The notes under the pieces were generated by a model, which worked only from the letters and a program-made list of their open reading frames with translations, was not told where the DNA came from and searched no databases. Made by a program: the position numbers and the translations under genes. From NCBI RefSeq assembly GCF_009996845.1, contig NZ_JAACYS010000005.1, positions 1 to 64,000 of the forward strand: 64,000 nt of DNA, read 5' to 3'. The DNA comes from Pallidibacillus pasinlerensis (GTDB lineage: Bacteria; Bacillota; Bacilli; Bacillales; Caldibacillaceae). Below are positions 7,855 through 17,163 of the stretch, piece after piece. Each line of letters starts with the position of its first letter. Within the stretch, counting starts at the first letter, position 1.

Positions 7855-9033
7855 ATGTCAAAAAATATCGTTATATTAGGCGCAGGTTACGGTGGTGTAT
7901 TAACCGCTTTAACGGCTCGTAAATATTTAACAGAAGATGAAGCAAAAATTACGATAGTTAATAAATATCCAACACATCAAATTATTACAGAATTACATCG
8001 TTTAGCTGCAGGAAATGTTTCTGAAAAACGTATTGCTTTACCATTAAAGAAAATTTTTAAAGGTAAAAATATCGATATCGTTATTGCTGAAGTAGAATCT
8101 TTCTCCGTTGAAGATAAACAAGTAAAACTTTCAAATGGCGATACTTTATCTTATGATGCATTAGTTGTTGGTTTAGGAAGTGTTACTGGATACTTTGGAA
8201 TTCCAGGGCTTGAAGAAAACAGTATGGTATTAAAATCTGTGGAAGATGCCCACAACATTCGCGAACATATTAAAGAACGTGTTAAAGCATATGCAGAAAC
8301 AAAAGATCCAGCAGATGCTACAATTTTAATTGGTGGTGGCGGTTTAACAGGTATTGAACTAGTTGGTGAATTAGCTGACGAACTACCTGAGTACCTAAGA
8401 GAACTTGGCATTCCACGTGAAGAAATTAAACTAAAACTTGTTGAAGCCGGACCAAAAATCTTACCAGTTTTACCTGATGAGTTAATTGAAGTCGCACAAA
8501 AGAGTTTAGAAGACCGTGGTGTTGAATTCTTAATCGGTGTAGCTGTAACAAGTGTAGAAGGAAATGTTGTTTCTCTAGGTGATGGTAGCACAATTACAAC
8601 AAATTCCTTTGTATGGACAGGTGGTGTAGCTGGTAACCCAGTTCTAGCTGATAGTGGCTTAGAATTAAACCGTGGTCGTGCATCAGTAAATGAATACTTA
8701 CAATCCACAAACTTTGACAATGTCTTTGTTGTAGGTGATAGTGCAGTTGCAATGGCTCCAAATGGTCGTCCATATCCGCCAACAGCACAAAATGCATGGC
8801 AAATGGGTGAATTAGTTGGTTATAATTTATTTGCATACTTTAACAATAAGCCGATGGAAAAATTCAATCCAACTGATTCTGGTACATTAGCTAGTCTTGG
8901 CCGCAAATACGCAGTAGCAAAAGTTGGCGACAATCAAACTCAACTTAAAGGCTTACCAGCTATGTTATTAAAAGAAGCTAGTAATGCACGTTATTTATCT
9001 CATATTAAAGGTTTATTCGCTTACGTATATTAA
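7855..9033 (+). CDS. ndh: Type II NADH dehydrogenase (NDH-2)
   Basis: A 392-residue peripheral membrane flavoenzyme that passes electrons from NADH to menaquinone without pumping protons. The FAD-binding GAGYGG is at residues 8-13, followed by the very conserved NKYPTHQIITELHRLAAGNVS block. A second Rossmann motif, GGGGLTGIE (about residue 159), binds NADH, and GDSAVAMAPNGRPYPPTAQ is the C-terminal FAD/quinone motif. Length and sequence match B. subtilis Ndh (YjlD) along the whole protein. A GCGGGGG-type ribosome site precedes ATG 7855. Together with yjlC it forms a redox operon that is Rex-regulated in B. subtilis. Confidence 0.97.
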   Translation: MSKNIVILGAGYGGVLTALTARKYLTEDEAKITIVNKYPTHQIITELHRLAAGNVSEKRIALPLKKIFKGKNIDIVIAEVESFSVEDKQVKLSNGDTLSYDALVVGLGSVTGYFGIPGLEENSMVLKSVEDAHNIREHIKERVKAYAETKDPADATILIGGGGLTGIELVGELADELPEYLRELGIPREEIKLKLVEAGPKILPVLPDELIEVAQKSLEDRGVEFLIGVAVTSVEGNVVSLGDGSTITTNSFVWTGGVAGNPVLADSGLELNRGRASVNEYLQSTNFDNVFVVGDSAVAMAPNGRPYPPTAQNAWQMGELVGYNLFAYFNNKPMEKFNPTDSGTLASLGRKYAVAKVGDNQTQLKGLPAMLLKEASNARYLSHIKGLFAYVY

Positions 9034-9040
9034 CCATTTG

Positions 9041-9075
9041 ACCGGATGGGCATTGCCTATCCGGTTTGTATTTTA
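9041..9075 (+). terminator. Terminator after ndh
   Basis: Stem ACCGGAT/ATCCGGT (9041-9047 with 9059-9065), with additional GGC/GCC pairing inside, followed by a T-rich tail. Confidence 0.85.
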
Positions 9076-9155
9076 CTAAACTATCTGAATTAACATGTTA
9101 AATTCTTTGCAGGAGTTAAAAGAAATTTACTTTATAATCAAGGTGAGATTTTTAT

Positions 9156-9341
9156 TTATACATGAAACAGTAGTAATCTTCCATCTGGAGATACACAACG
9201 GTGAGTTTTATCTAATAAATTCTTTTCAGCTAATAATTGTTCAGCTAGTTTTTTTGCCTCTTCATCGCTATTTGCTTCAATAGCTTCATCTAATAATTTT
9301 TCCCCATTTTTTTCAAAAGCTGTACATTTATAAATAGCCAC
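9156..9341 (-). CDS. yhzD: Small YhzD-like conserved protein
   Basis: A 61-residue protein starting at GTG 9341, preceded by AAGGGGGG at good spacing. An ATG one base away is in another frame, and the longer frame to 9392 has no ribosome site. The sequence pattern (AIYKCTAFEKNGEKLLDE, then a helical acidic middle, then HRCVSPDGRLLLFHV) resembles the YhzD family as I recall it, including the expected length of about 61. The function is unknown. B. subtilis yhzD also lies in the yha region. Confidence 0.72.
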   Translation of the reverse strand: MAIYKCTAFEKNGEKLLDEAIEANSDEEAKKLAEQLLAEKNLLDKTHRCVSPDGRLLLFHV

Positions 9342-9529
9342 ATTTTTACCCCCCTTAATCAATTCGCTTATGAAAATACTTTGTGAAATCATAATTTTCT
9401 CTATATGATAAATTCTACAATATTTCTAAAATTCCTGCAAAAATTAAGCCTTTATAAACTTTTTCGTTTTATATTGGCTAATCTATTATAATAAAAATAC
9501 GACGTTACATATGAAAGGGGTAATTTATC

Positions 9530-11275
9530 ATTGGCATTAGTAATCAAATATTATTATTAATAATCGGGCTTGCGATCGGGATTATCGGAATTATACTAAA
9601 ATCATTTTTAAAATCATTATTTGTAGGTATTATTGAAGGGGTATTAATCGTTGCCGGTCTTATTTACATATTTATAAAAATGGAAATGTTAGAAATCCCT
9701 TTAGCTATTAGCTTACTTGTTTTTGGGTGGGCAACGTTTACAACTGTTTTTACACGAAATAAAAACAATAAAAAGTTATCGAATGAAATTGTGAATCGTC
9801 CTGAAAATCGTCAAGTTGAGTTAAAGAAAAAGGTAACTCGTCTTTTAATCGATATACTTTTTACTACTGTATTGTTAAGCCTATCAATCATTTATTTCAT
9901 ATTTAATCCAAATCCGATTATTTCTTTAATTCTCCTTTTTGGACTATTCCAACTCATTTTAGAAATGATCAAACGTATCATTGTTTTTACAAGTTTACGT
10001 GTTTATTATGAAGAAGAATTAAATTCCCTTTATGTTTTAACTGTTTTTGATGTGAAAAAATATCCGTTGGCTGAAGCGACAGAAATTGAAATTCACTCTA
10101 GGGTTGATGTATTAAGGTTATTTCCGTTATTTACGATGTTTAATAGCACCGCAGATTTTACAACGGAAATGGGGAGAACCGTGAAGATTTCTTTTCCGGG
10201 AGAAAAGGTGTTTATCAATATTCCTGAAAATCAGCTAGAAATCATTGATCGCGATTCTTCGGACATTAGTGAGCAGAAAGAAAGTACTGATGCGATAAAT
10301 GAAAAAGAAGTATTGCCATTTTACCATCGGAAAAACTTGAAAAGACTTATAGGTAAAGGTTATTTTGCCGTCACTGTAAAAGGTGTAGGTGCCTATGCGA
10401 CATTGCTTTTGATTTTATCATTATTAAATGTTGAAGTTTGGATAAAGATTACTGCAATAGTCGTATTTTGGATTTTTAATTTATTAATTTCAGATCGGAT
10501 TATTAAAATTGCATTAGATGTAGAAAAAATTACGGATGAAGAAGTATTGGAAGTAGGAAGGAAAATTTTTAAGCGGGCTAACTTGCCAAATATCACATTA
10601 TATCAAACGGAAACAGCAGATTTTAATGGCTTTGCTGCAGGAGCTAATATCGGTCGTTCGATAATTACATTAACGACAGAAACGTTAAAACTACCATTAG
10701 AAGCAATTGAAGGGATTTTAGCCCACGAGGCTATCCATGTAAAGAAAAGAGATGTATTAATTGGTCAATTAATGCGTTTTGTAAGTATGGGAATTGTAAT
10801 TGCGATTATTTTTCTTTTCAAAGATTTTTTTGAGAAACAAACGATGGTCCTTTACTTTGTTGTTTGGATATTAATGATGATTTTTCCTGCCATATATTCT
10901 TTATTTACCCAATGGATGGAAGTTCGTGCCGATCATTTAGGGGCTACATTACTTGATGATGGTAATGTACAGATGGCTAATAGTTTAAAACAATTAGCGA
11001 TGAAACAGGATGAGGCGATAGAAAATTCTGAACAGTATAATATAGACGATGAAAAGGAAAATTCTTCTGATAAAAAGATGTCATCAATAAATCGCGATAA
11101 ATGGTTTATTCGTTTACTAGAGTTCCAATTTTTTTCCCATCCACCGATGTATTGGCGAATCCAATCGTTGGAAGAAAGTTTTTGTAATTGGGACAGGAAG
11201 AAGTTGAAGAATTGGTGTGTCGACCGATTTAAAGAGTCAATTCCTGATAAAGTAATAAAATATTTTGCAAAGTAA
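9530..11275 (+). CDS. Membrane-bound M48-family zinc metalloprotease, start uncertain
   Basis: An integral-membrane protease of the M48 (HtpX/Ste24) type. From ATG 9680 it is 531 residues long; HEAIH, the zinc motif, falls near residue 348, and the third zinc ligand is probably in MEVRADHLG. Several hydrophobic segments surround these. The same frame stays open upstream to 9524 and encodes another convincing membrane hairpin (QILLLIIGLAIGIIGIIL). The good ribosome site AAAGGGG (9514-9520) is spaced for ATT 9530, not for ATG 9680, so I give 9530 as the probable start (581 residues). A nine-codon ATG frame (9511-9540) overlaps it. It is not the YhfN orthologue, which lies at 37932. The substrate is unknown. 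Confidence 0.75.
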   Translation: MGISNQILLLIIGLAIGIIGIILKSFLKSLFVGIIEGVLIVAGLIYIFIKMEMLEIPLAISLLVFGWATFTTVFTRNKNNKKLSNEIVNRPENRQVELKKKVTRLLIDILFTTVLLSLSIIYFIFNPNPIISLILLFGLFQLILEMIKRIIVFTSLRVYYEEELNSLYVLTVFDVKKYPLAEATEIEIHSRVDVLRLFPLFTMFNSTADFTTEMGRTVKISFPGEKVFINIPENQLEIIDRDSSDISEQKESTDAINEKEVLPFYHRKNLKRLIGKGYFAVTVKGVGAYATLLLILSLLNVEVWIKITAIVVFWIFNLLISDRIIKIALDVEKITDEEVLEVGRKIFKRANLPNITLYQTETADFNGFAAGANIGRSIITLTTETLKLPLEAIEGILAHEAIHVKKRDVLIGQLMRFVSMGIVIAIIFLFKDFFEKQTMVLYFVVWILMMIFPAIYSLFTQWMEVRADHLGATLLDDGNVQMANSLKQLAMKQDEAIENSEQYNIDDEKENSSDKKMSSINRDKWFIRLLEFQFFSHPPMYWRIQSLEESFCNWDRKKLKNWCVDRFKESIPDKVIKYFAK

Positions 11276-11292
11276 CAAGCACTTTTCCTAGT

Positions 11293-11465
11293 GTTTGGTA
11301 CAGGGGGACGGGTTCGGTGTTTCATTTTCGAAGGTGGAACATTGGACCCGTCCCTTTGTTGCATAAGAAGCGGTACAGGGGGACAGGTCCGGTGTTTCAA
11401 TATTGAAATTGGTACGAAGGACCCGTCCCCCTGTACCACCCCCCCTGTACCACCCCTGTACCACA
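11293..11465. repeat. GGTACAGGGGGAC palindromic element, two long hairpins plus short copies
   Basis: Two consecutive units begin GGTACAGGGGGAC. The second (11372-11437) folds into a 19-bp stem with one mismatch. It is followed by three short CTGTACCAC repeats. A 24-nt segment (GGTACAGGGGGACGGGTTCG and four more bases) recurs in reverse orientation at 36350-36373. It lies between the M48 gene and yhaO, is out of character for local base composition, and probably ends the upstream transcript. Confidence 0.8.
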
Positions 11466-11506
11466 TATTAATTAATGCATGTTCGGAAAAAATATGGCAT
11501 AATAAA

Positions 11507-11520
11507 AGAACATACATTCG
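11507..11520 (+). promoter_or_regulatory. LexA-box-like site upstream of yhaO
   Basis: AGAACATACATTCG matches eight of the ten fixed positions of the Bacillus SOS box CGAACNNNNGTTCG. It lies 44 bases before the yhaO start. As I recall, yhaONM is DNA-damage-inducible in B. subtilis; the match here is only partial. Confidence 0.35.
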
Positions 11521-11563
11521 ATTGTTGCGAGAGCTTTTTGATATAGGAAAAAGAGGTGATTTT

Positions 11564-12790
11564 TTGAAAAAAATTAAATTTCTTCATTGTGCCGATCTTC
11601 ATTTAGATAGTCCTTTTGTCGGTTTATCAACTTTGCCTGCAACGGTTTATGAAAAAGTTAAAAACGCAACTTTTGCATCTTTTACAAAAATAATAGATTT
11701 AGCAATTGAAGAAAAAGTTGATTTTATCATTATTGCTGGAGATATATATGACGGTGAGGACCGAAGCATCCGAGCACAACTATATTTTAAGAGAGAAATG
11801 GAACGGTTAGATAAAGCGGGCATTCCTGCTTATCTTGTACACGGAAATCATGATCATTTAGGAGGGAGTTGGACGAAGATTTCCTTACCGAAAAATGTTC
11901 ATGTGTTTCCGGCTAATGTACAAATGCTTCCTTTTCAAAAGAACAGTGGGGAAAAGGTCCATCTATATGGATTTAGTTATCCAAAAAAACATGTGTTTGA
12001 ACGAGAAATTCAGCATTATAACAAAATAAGTGGGGCTGATTTCCATATCGGAATTCTTCATGGCCATGATACGAACAACCAACATCATTATGCCTATACC
12101 CCATTTTCCCTCGAAGAACTACTGGAGAAGGACTTTGATTATTGGGCTTTAGGTCATATTCATAAACGTGAAATTTTACATAAACATCCATATGTAATTT
12201 ATCCTGGAAATATTCAAGGAAGGCATCTTAATGAACGAGGTGAAAAGGGCTGCTATATTGTAGAAATGGATGAATTAAATACAGATGTACATTTTTATGT
12301 AACAGCCTCCATTCAATTTCTATCAAAAACAGTTGAACAGAATCAGCCTTTTAAAACCTTTGAAGATTTATATAATACTTTAACAAATATAAAAAGTGAA
12401 CTACGTGTAAAAAATATTGATTTATTTTTAGAAATTAATATGAAGGAAGAGATAATAGATACGAGTGTACAAGCCTTTCTTAACTCTGGTGAACTATTAT
12501 CTCTCTTACAAGAAGGAGAAGAACATCATAGTCCCTTTGTATGGATTGATCGAATCAATATCGAAAGACAAAATACGACGTTAGATACGGTTAATGATGA
12601 CTTTTATAAAACATTACATAAAGAGTTACAAGAAGCGGATTTGCAAGATGCCTTGTCTCTTGTTTTTAACAATCCGCGCGTGAAAAAATATTTGGACTCA
12701 TTAACACAAGAAGAAGAATTACAAATTAAAGAAGAAACTGATCAACTGTTAGCCCAATTATTAAAAGGAGCAGGAGGTGATTTCAGATGA
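11564..12790 (+). CDS. yhaO: YhaO, SbcD-like metallophosphoesterase (DNA repair exonuclease)
   Basis: A 408-residue protein, the same length as B. subtilis YhaO. It has the Mre11/SbcD calcineurin-like motifs: HCADLHLDSPF (Asp-x-His), AGDIYDGEDR (Gly-Asp), the Gly-Asn-His-Asp of VHGNHDH, then ILHGHD and LGHIHKREIL. It is a predicted Mn-dependent nuclease working with the Rad50-like YhaN. TTG 11564 follows the AAGAGGTGA site; the frame is open back to 11291, but that extension would translate the repeat element and is rejected. The stop overlaps the yhaN start (ATGA), indicating translational coupling. Confidence 0.94.
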   Translation: MKKIKFLHCADLHLDSPFVGLSTLPATVYEKVKNATFASFTKIIDLAIEEKVDFIIIAGDIYDGEDRSIRAQLYFKREMERLDKAGIPAYLVHGNHDHLGGSWTKISLPKNVHVFPANVQMLPFQKNSGEKVHLYGFSYPKKHVFEREIQHYNKISGADFHIGILHGHDTNNQHHYAYTPFSLEELLEKDFDYWALGHIHKREILHKHPYVIYPGNIQGRHLNERGEKGCYIVEMDELNTDVHFYVTASIQFLSKTVEQNQPFKTFEDLYNTLTNIKSELRVKNIDLFLEINMKEEIIDTSVQAFLNSGELLSLLQEGEEHHSPFVWIDRINIERQNTTLDTVNDDFYKTLHKELQEADLQDALSLVFNNPRVKKYLDSLTQEEELQIKEETDQLLAQLLKGAGGDFR

Positions 12791-15738
12791 GGATTAAAGA
12801 AATCTTGATATACGGCTACGGGAAATTTGAACAATTCCATTTAAAATTTTCTCCATATCATATCGTTTTTGGAAGAAATGAAGCGGGAAAGTCGACAATT
12901 ATGTCTTTTATCCATAGCATTCTTTTTGGTTTTCCAACTAGACAACAATCGGAAGTGCGTTATGAACCAAAAATGAATTCAAAGTACGGTGGTCAAATTA
13001 CCCTCGAAATGGACAATTGGGGAGAAGTTCGGATTGAGCGGATAAAGGGAAAAGCAGTCGGTGATGTAACCGTATATTTAGAAGATGGTACAAGAGGGGA
13101 AGAAGAATTATTACAAGAAATTTTAGGCGGGATAGATAAGGAAACGTACCAATCGATATTTTCATTTAATGTCCACGGTTTACAACAAATTGACCGGCTA
13201 AAGGGTGAAGAGATAAGTAAGTTTTTATTTTCGACAAGTGCCGTTGGAACGGATCGGATTTTAGAAGCTGAGCAATTAATTCAAAAGGAGCTAGATAAAT
13301 TATATAAACCTACTGGTGTGAAGCCAGAGCTGAATGTACAGTTAAATAAGCTGAAACAAACAGAAAAGAAGTTGAATGAAGCGAAGGTAAAAATTGATCA
13401 ATATGAAAAGTTTCTTGATAAATTAGAGACGGTAAAAAATGAATTAGTATCAAAACGGGAGAGGCTTGAACAACTTGAAGCAAACATTATAGAAGGACGC
13501 GAGTGGAATCGTATATATCCGTTATTAATCGAAAAGAAAAATATCGTACAACAACTTGAAGAAATTGGGAATATTTCCTTTCCTGACGATGGTTTAACAA
13601 AACTTGAACGGTTTGAACATGAAAAAAAATCAATTCAAAACCGGTTATCGGTTTTATTAGAGAAACAAAAACAAATTCAAGCTGAAATTGATAATTTAAA
13701 TGTACAAGATGATGTGATAAAGAATAAAGATTCAATTGAACTAATCGTTGAAGATATACCGACGTATCGAAATGATGAACAAAAAGTAAAACAGTTACAA
13801 GTTCAACTACAACAACTGGATGACGAAATTCAAAGATTAATAGGCAGTTTAGGTTTTCAAGGATCTGTTGAATCAGTTTTACAATATAATCTAAGTTTTG
13901 CTAGAAAAGATGAAGTAAAACAGTTATCGGAAAAGCGAAATCTTTTAATTGAAAAGAAAAAGGAATTAGAACAAAGAGAAGAAGAATGCCGTGATAAACT
14001 AATTGAGGCTGAAATCTATATCGAACAATTACGAAACCGCATATTAAAAGTAAATGAACAAAAAGAGTTCGAACAACTCATTGAGAATCATGAGAAGCAA
14101 AATGATTTATCAAAGGAATTGGAGTTAATAAATAAACAAATACAGATGTTTGAAAAAGATGGCGATAGCAACGCTTATACGAAACCGAATGTTTTTCTTT
14201 TAAGTTTTATTATAAGTTTAGTAGCCGGGATACTTACCTTTTTCTTCCAGTACGGAGGGGTAGCAGCCAATCTATTCGTTCTTTCAATTATATTTCTAAT
14301 CCTTTATTTTACAAAGCGGAAAGGGCCGAAAGGTAACACCTTTATTGATACTTTAAAAAAGCAAAAGGCCCAAGTGGAACAACAAGTAAGCCAAGCTCAG
14401 CCGCAATTGAATGAAATCGAAGTGGCGAAGCAAAAACTTGCTGCAAACAATGATTTGCTCAGGAAAATTGAAATTGAGGAAATTCAACTCCGGTCTTTAA
14501 ATCATCAATTCGATAACATAATTCAAAGTTTCGAACAATGGGAGACTGAATGGGTTAACAATGAAAGTAAGATGCTCAAAATTGGAGCGGAATATAATCT
14601 CCCAAAACAAATGGCGACACAATTTCTCATGGAAAGCTTTGAAAGACTTGAACAACTTCGAGAAAAGCTTTTACAACGAAATCAATTAGTAAAGCAGTTT
14701 AATCTGTTACAAAAAAATATTCAAGAGAAAGCAACGAAATTAGAGAGACTTGCCGAGCAAGTAGAGTTAAAAGGAACCAACTATCAAGAACAAGTTTTAT
14801 TATTAAAACAAATGTTAAGTGAACAGTTAGAATTATTAACGAAGCAAAGTCATTTACGTGAAAAATATGAAGAAATAGGTGAACAAATTCAAGCACTTCA
14901 AACCGAATTAAAAACGATTGAGGAATCGATTGCAGAGCTTTATCAAGTTGCTCAAGTCGATACAAAAGAATCTTTTATTAAAAAAGGTGAGCAAGCAAAG
15001 CAAATTGAACAATTAAAAAATGCATTAGTACCAATTGAAAAACAGCTATTATATACGAATATACCATTGCCATATTCACAGGAACAAATTCCAGCGAAAT
15101 TGACGAGCCAACAGTTTGAACGAATGGATGCGGAAAAAAACCAGCTACAAGAAGAAATTGAACAGTTAGAAAAAGAGCGGGCCCAATTATCTTATGAAAT
15201 AGAAACGATGGAAGAAGGCGGAACTTATACAGACTTACTTCATCAATTTCATCAAGAAAAGTTTGAGTTACGTGAAGGTGTGAAAAAGTGGGCAGTGTAC
15301 CAAACGGCAAAATATGCACTAGAAAAAAGTATGGACATATATAAAGTTGAAAAGTTACCTAAAGTGATTGAATTAGCTTCTGAATATTTCTCTCTATTAA
15401 CAGACGGAAATTATGAACGAATTCAACTAGATAAGGAGAAAGACTTACTTTACGTTAAACGCCGTGATGGAATGATTTTTGAACCGAAAGAGTTAAGTCA
15501 AGCAACAGGTGAGCAGTTGTATGTAAGCATTCGCTTTGCTTTAGCTATTACGATGAGTGAGCAATTAAAGTTACCATTTTTAATCGATGATGGATTTGTT
15601 CATTTTGATGGAACACGACAGGTGAAAATGATGGAACTATTAGGGAAACTATCACAACATGTACAAATTTTATATTTCACATGTCATGAAGACTACTTAC
15701 AATATTTTCCGAAAGACCAAATGACAATCATAGAGTAG
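12787..15738 (+). CDS. yhaN: YhaN, Rad50/SbcC-like ATPase with a hydrophobic hinge
   Basis: A 983-residue SMC/Rad50-type ATPase partner of YhaO. The N-terminal Walker A is GRNEAGKST (about residues 31-39). The C-terminal signature region is LSQATGEQLYVSIRFALA, followed by the Walker B strand PFLIDDGFVHFD. Between them are two long Gln/Glu/Lys-rich coiled coils. Instead of a Cys zinc hook, the centre (about residues 467-510) contains two hydrophobic stretches separated by a short loop, which look like a membrane hairpin; the YhaN family has been noted for this. Translation overlaps yhaO by four bases. Function: DNA end or repair-intermediate processing, possibly at the membrane. Confidence 0.93.
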   Translation: MRIKEILIYGYGKFEQFHLKFSPYHIVFGRNEAGKSTIMSFIHSILFGFPTRQQSEVRYEPKMNSKYGGQITLEMDNWGEVRIERIKGKAVGDVTVYLEDGTRGEEELLQEILGGIDKETYQSIFSFNVHGLQQIDRLKGEEISKFLFSTSAVGTDRILEAEQLIQKELDKLYKPTGVKPELNVQLNKLKQTEKKLNEAKVKIDQYEKFLDKLETVKNELVSKRERLEQLEANIIEGREWNRIYPLLIEKKNIVQQLEEIGNISFPDDGLTKLERFEHEKKSIQNRLSVLLEKQKQIQAEIDNLNVQDDVIKNKDSIELIVEDIPTYRNDEQKVKQLQVQLQQLDDEIQRLIGSLGFQGSVESVLQYNLSFARKDEVKQLSEKRNLLIEKKKELEQREEECRDKLIEAEIYIEQLRNRILKVNEQKEFEQLIENHEKQNDLSKELELINKQIQMFEKDGDSNAYTKPNVFLLSFIISLVAGILTFFFQYGGVAANLFVLSIIFLILYFTKRKGPKGNTFIDTLKKQKAQVEQQVSQAQPQLNEIEVAKQKLAANNDLLRKIEIEEIQLRSLNHQFDNIIQSFEQWETEWVNNESKMLKIGAEYNLPKQMATQFLMESFERLEQLREKLLQRNQLVKQFNLLQKNIQEKATKLERLAEQVELKGTNYQEQVLLLKQMLSEQLELLTKQSHLREKYEEIGEQIQALQTELKTIEESIAELYQVAQVDTKESFIKKGEQAKQIEQLKNALVPIEKQLLYTNIPLPYSQEQIPAKLTSQQFERMDAEKNQLQEEIEQLEKERAQLSYEIETMEEGGTYTDLLHQFHQEKFELREGVKKWAVYQTAKYALEKSMDIYKVEKLPKVIELASEYFSLLTDGNYERIQLDKEKDLLYVKRRDGMIFEPKELSQATGEQLYVSIRFALAITMSEQLKLPFLIDDGFVHFDGTRQVKMMELLGKLSQHVQILYFTCHEDYLQYFPKDQMTIIE

Positions 15739-15806
15739 TTGTAAACTAATCCCAAATATCTAATATTATTCTTATGTTATAATTTTAAAAAATAGAGTGG
15801 AGGCAT

Positions 15807-16754
15807 ATGATGAATAAAGGGATTCGCTTTTTTGAAATTGGAGAACAAATAGAACAATATTTTTTAATTAAAAGTAGTACGAAAGGTATAGCTAGTAACG
15901 GGAAACCTTTCCTTACGTTAATTTTACAAGATAAAACAGGGGAAATTGAAGCGAAACTATGGGATGCAACAGAAGAAGATGAACTTCGTTATACGGATCA
16001 AACAATTATAAAAATCCAAGGGGACGTGCAAAGTTTTCGTGGGAAACAGCAATTACGTGTTCGAAAAATCCGTCCTTTAATGGAACAAGAACAAATTCCG
16101 ATTGATTATTTTATTGAGCGTGCACCGTTGGAAATAGAGGAAATGCAAAGTAAAATAAATGAATATATATTTGAAATGACAAATCCGAATATCCAACGGA
16201 TTACTCGTTATTTATTGAAAAAATTTGAAACTAAATTTTACGAATATCCAGCAGCAACGAAAAATCATCATGAGTTTTATTCTGGGTTAGCTTTCCATGT
16301 CGTATCTATGCTTGATATTGCTAAATCACTTGTGAGTTTGTATCCGCAATTAAATAAAGATTTATTGTATGCCGGAATCATTCTTCATGATTTGGGCAAG
16401 GTCATTGAGTTATCTGGCCCAGTATCTGCTAGTTATACGTTAGAAGGAACGCTATTAGGGCATATTACGATCATTGTTGAGGAAATTGGTAAAGCGGCTG
16501 AACAACTTGAAATCGAAGGGGAAGAGGTTGTAGTTTTACAACATATGGTGTTAGCTCATCACGGTAAAGCTGAATGGGGAAGTCCGAAACCACCAATGAT
16601 CCGTGAAGCAGAAGTACTTCATTTTATTGATAATTTAGATGCGAAAATTACGATGATTAATCGTGCCCTTGATAAAACGAAACCTGGTGAATTTTCAGAA
16701 CGCGTATTTGCTTTAGACAATCGGTCCTTCTATAAACCAAGTTTTCAAGATTAA
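15807..16754 (+). CDS. yhaM: YhaM, 3'-5' exoribonuclease/exonuclease
   Basis: A 314/315-residue Mn-dependent 3'-5' exonuclease active on RNA and single-stranded DNA in B. subtilis. It has an N-terminal OB-fold ([21 protein letters not shown], then EAKLWDA) and a C-terminal HD domain (ILHDLGKV with His-Asp, [23 protein letters not shown]). It aligns with B. subtilis YhaM end to end. Two adjacent ATGs (15807 and 15810) follow GTGGAGG; the second has the better spacing. It is 68 bases after yhaN, probably in the same operon. Confidence 0.96.
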   Translation: MMNKGIRFFEIGEQIEQYFLIKSSTKGIASNGKPFLTLILQDKTGEIEAKLWDATEEDELRYTDQTIIKIQGDVQSFRGKQQLRVRKIRPLMEQEQIPIDYFIERAPLEIEEMQSKINEYIFEMTNPNIQRITRYLLKKFETKFYEYPAATKNHHEFYSGLAFHVVSMLDIAKSLVSLYPQLNKDLLYAGIILHDLGKVIELSGPVSASYTLEGTLLGHITIIVEEIGKAAEQLEIEGEEVVVLQHMVLAHHGKAEWGSPKPPMIREAEVLHFIDNLDAKITMINRALDKTKPGEFSERVFALDNRSFYKPSFQD

Positions 16755-16911
16755 TAATATGTGTTAGATTATAGGTTTAGTTAACGCCATTTCAGTCATA
16801 TAAATTAAGCTACTATAACATTCTATGAATTTAAAATCCAAAATGGTAGGTATATTAATCTCATTCTTTTAATAGGATAGTATAAAGTTCAAAGTAAAAG
16901 GAGGAGTAAAA

Positions 16912-17097
16912 GTGGACGTGCCATTTTGGATTTGGTTAGTCGTTGCCGGAATTGTTTTTAGTGCGTATATGACCATCCGTACGAACCGTGAAGAACAAGA
17001 GTTTGAAATGAAAGAAGCGGAAATGGAAGGAGAAATTTTTATTGAACGGATGGAACGTGAAAAAGAAAGAAGAAAGAAATTATCTTCTGAGGGATAA
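16912..17097 (+). CDS. yhaL: YhaL, small membrane-anchored sporulation protein
   Basis: A 61-residue protein with one N-terminal transmembrane helix (PFWIWLVVAGIVFSAYM) followed by a highly charged, helical tail rich in Glu, Met, Arg and Lys. This matches the SporYhaL family, induced in the early mother cell in B. subtilis. GTG 16912 is five bases after GGAGGAG. The detailed function is unknown. It lies between yhaM and prsA as in B. subtilis and ends at a bidirectional terminator. Confidence 0.88.
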   Translation: MDVPFWIWLVVAGIVFSAYMTIRTNREEQEFEMKEAEMEGEIFIERMEREKERRKKLSSEG

Positions 17098-17123
17098 ATG
17101 ATTAGCATAAATGTAAAAAAAGC

Positions 17124-17163
17124 AAAAAATATAGGGCTGTCCAAGGACAGCCCTATATTTTTT
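17124..17163. terminator. Bidirectional terminator between yhaL and prsA
   Basis: A perfect 19-bp stem with a two-base AA loop, A-run on the left and T-run on the right. It serves both converging genes; the prsA stop codon lies inside the right T-run. Confidence 0.95.

Noticed and set aside
8151-8720. 189-codon antisense frame inside ndh
   Set aside because: Ser/Pro-rich shadow frame produced by the codon pattern of ndh; no start signal.
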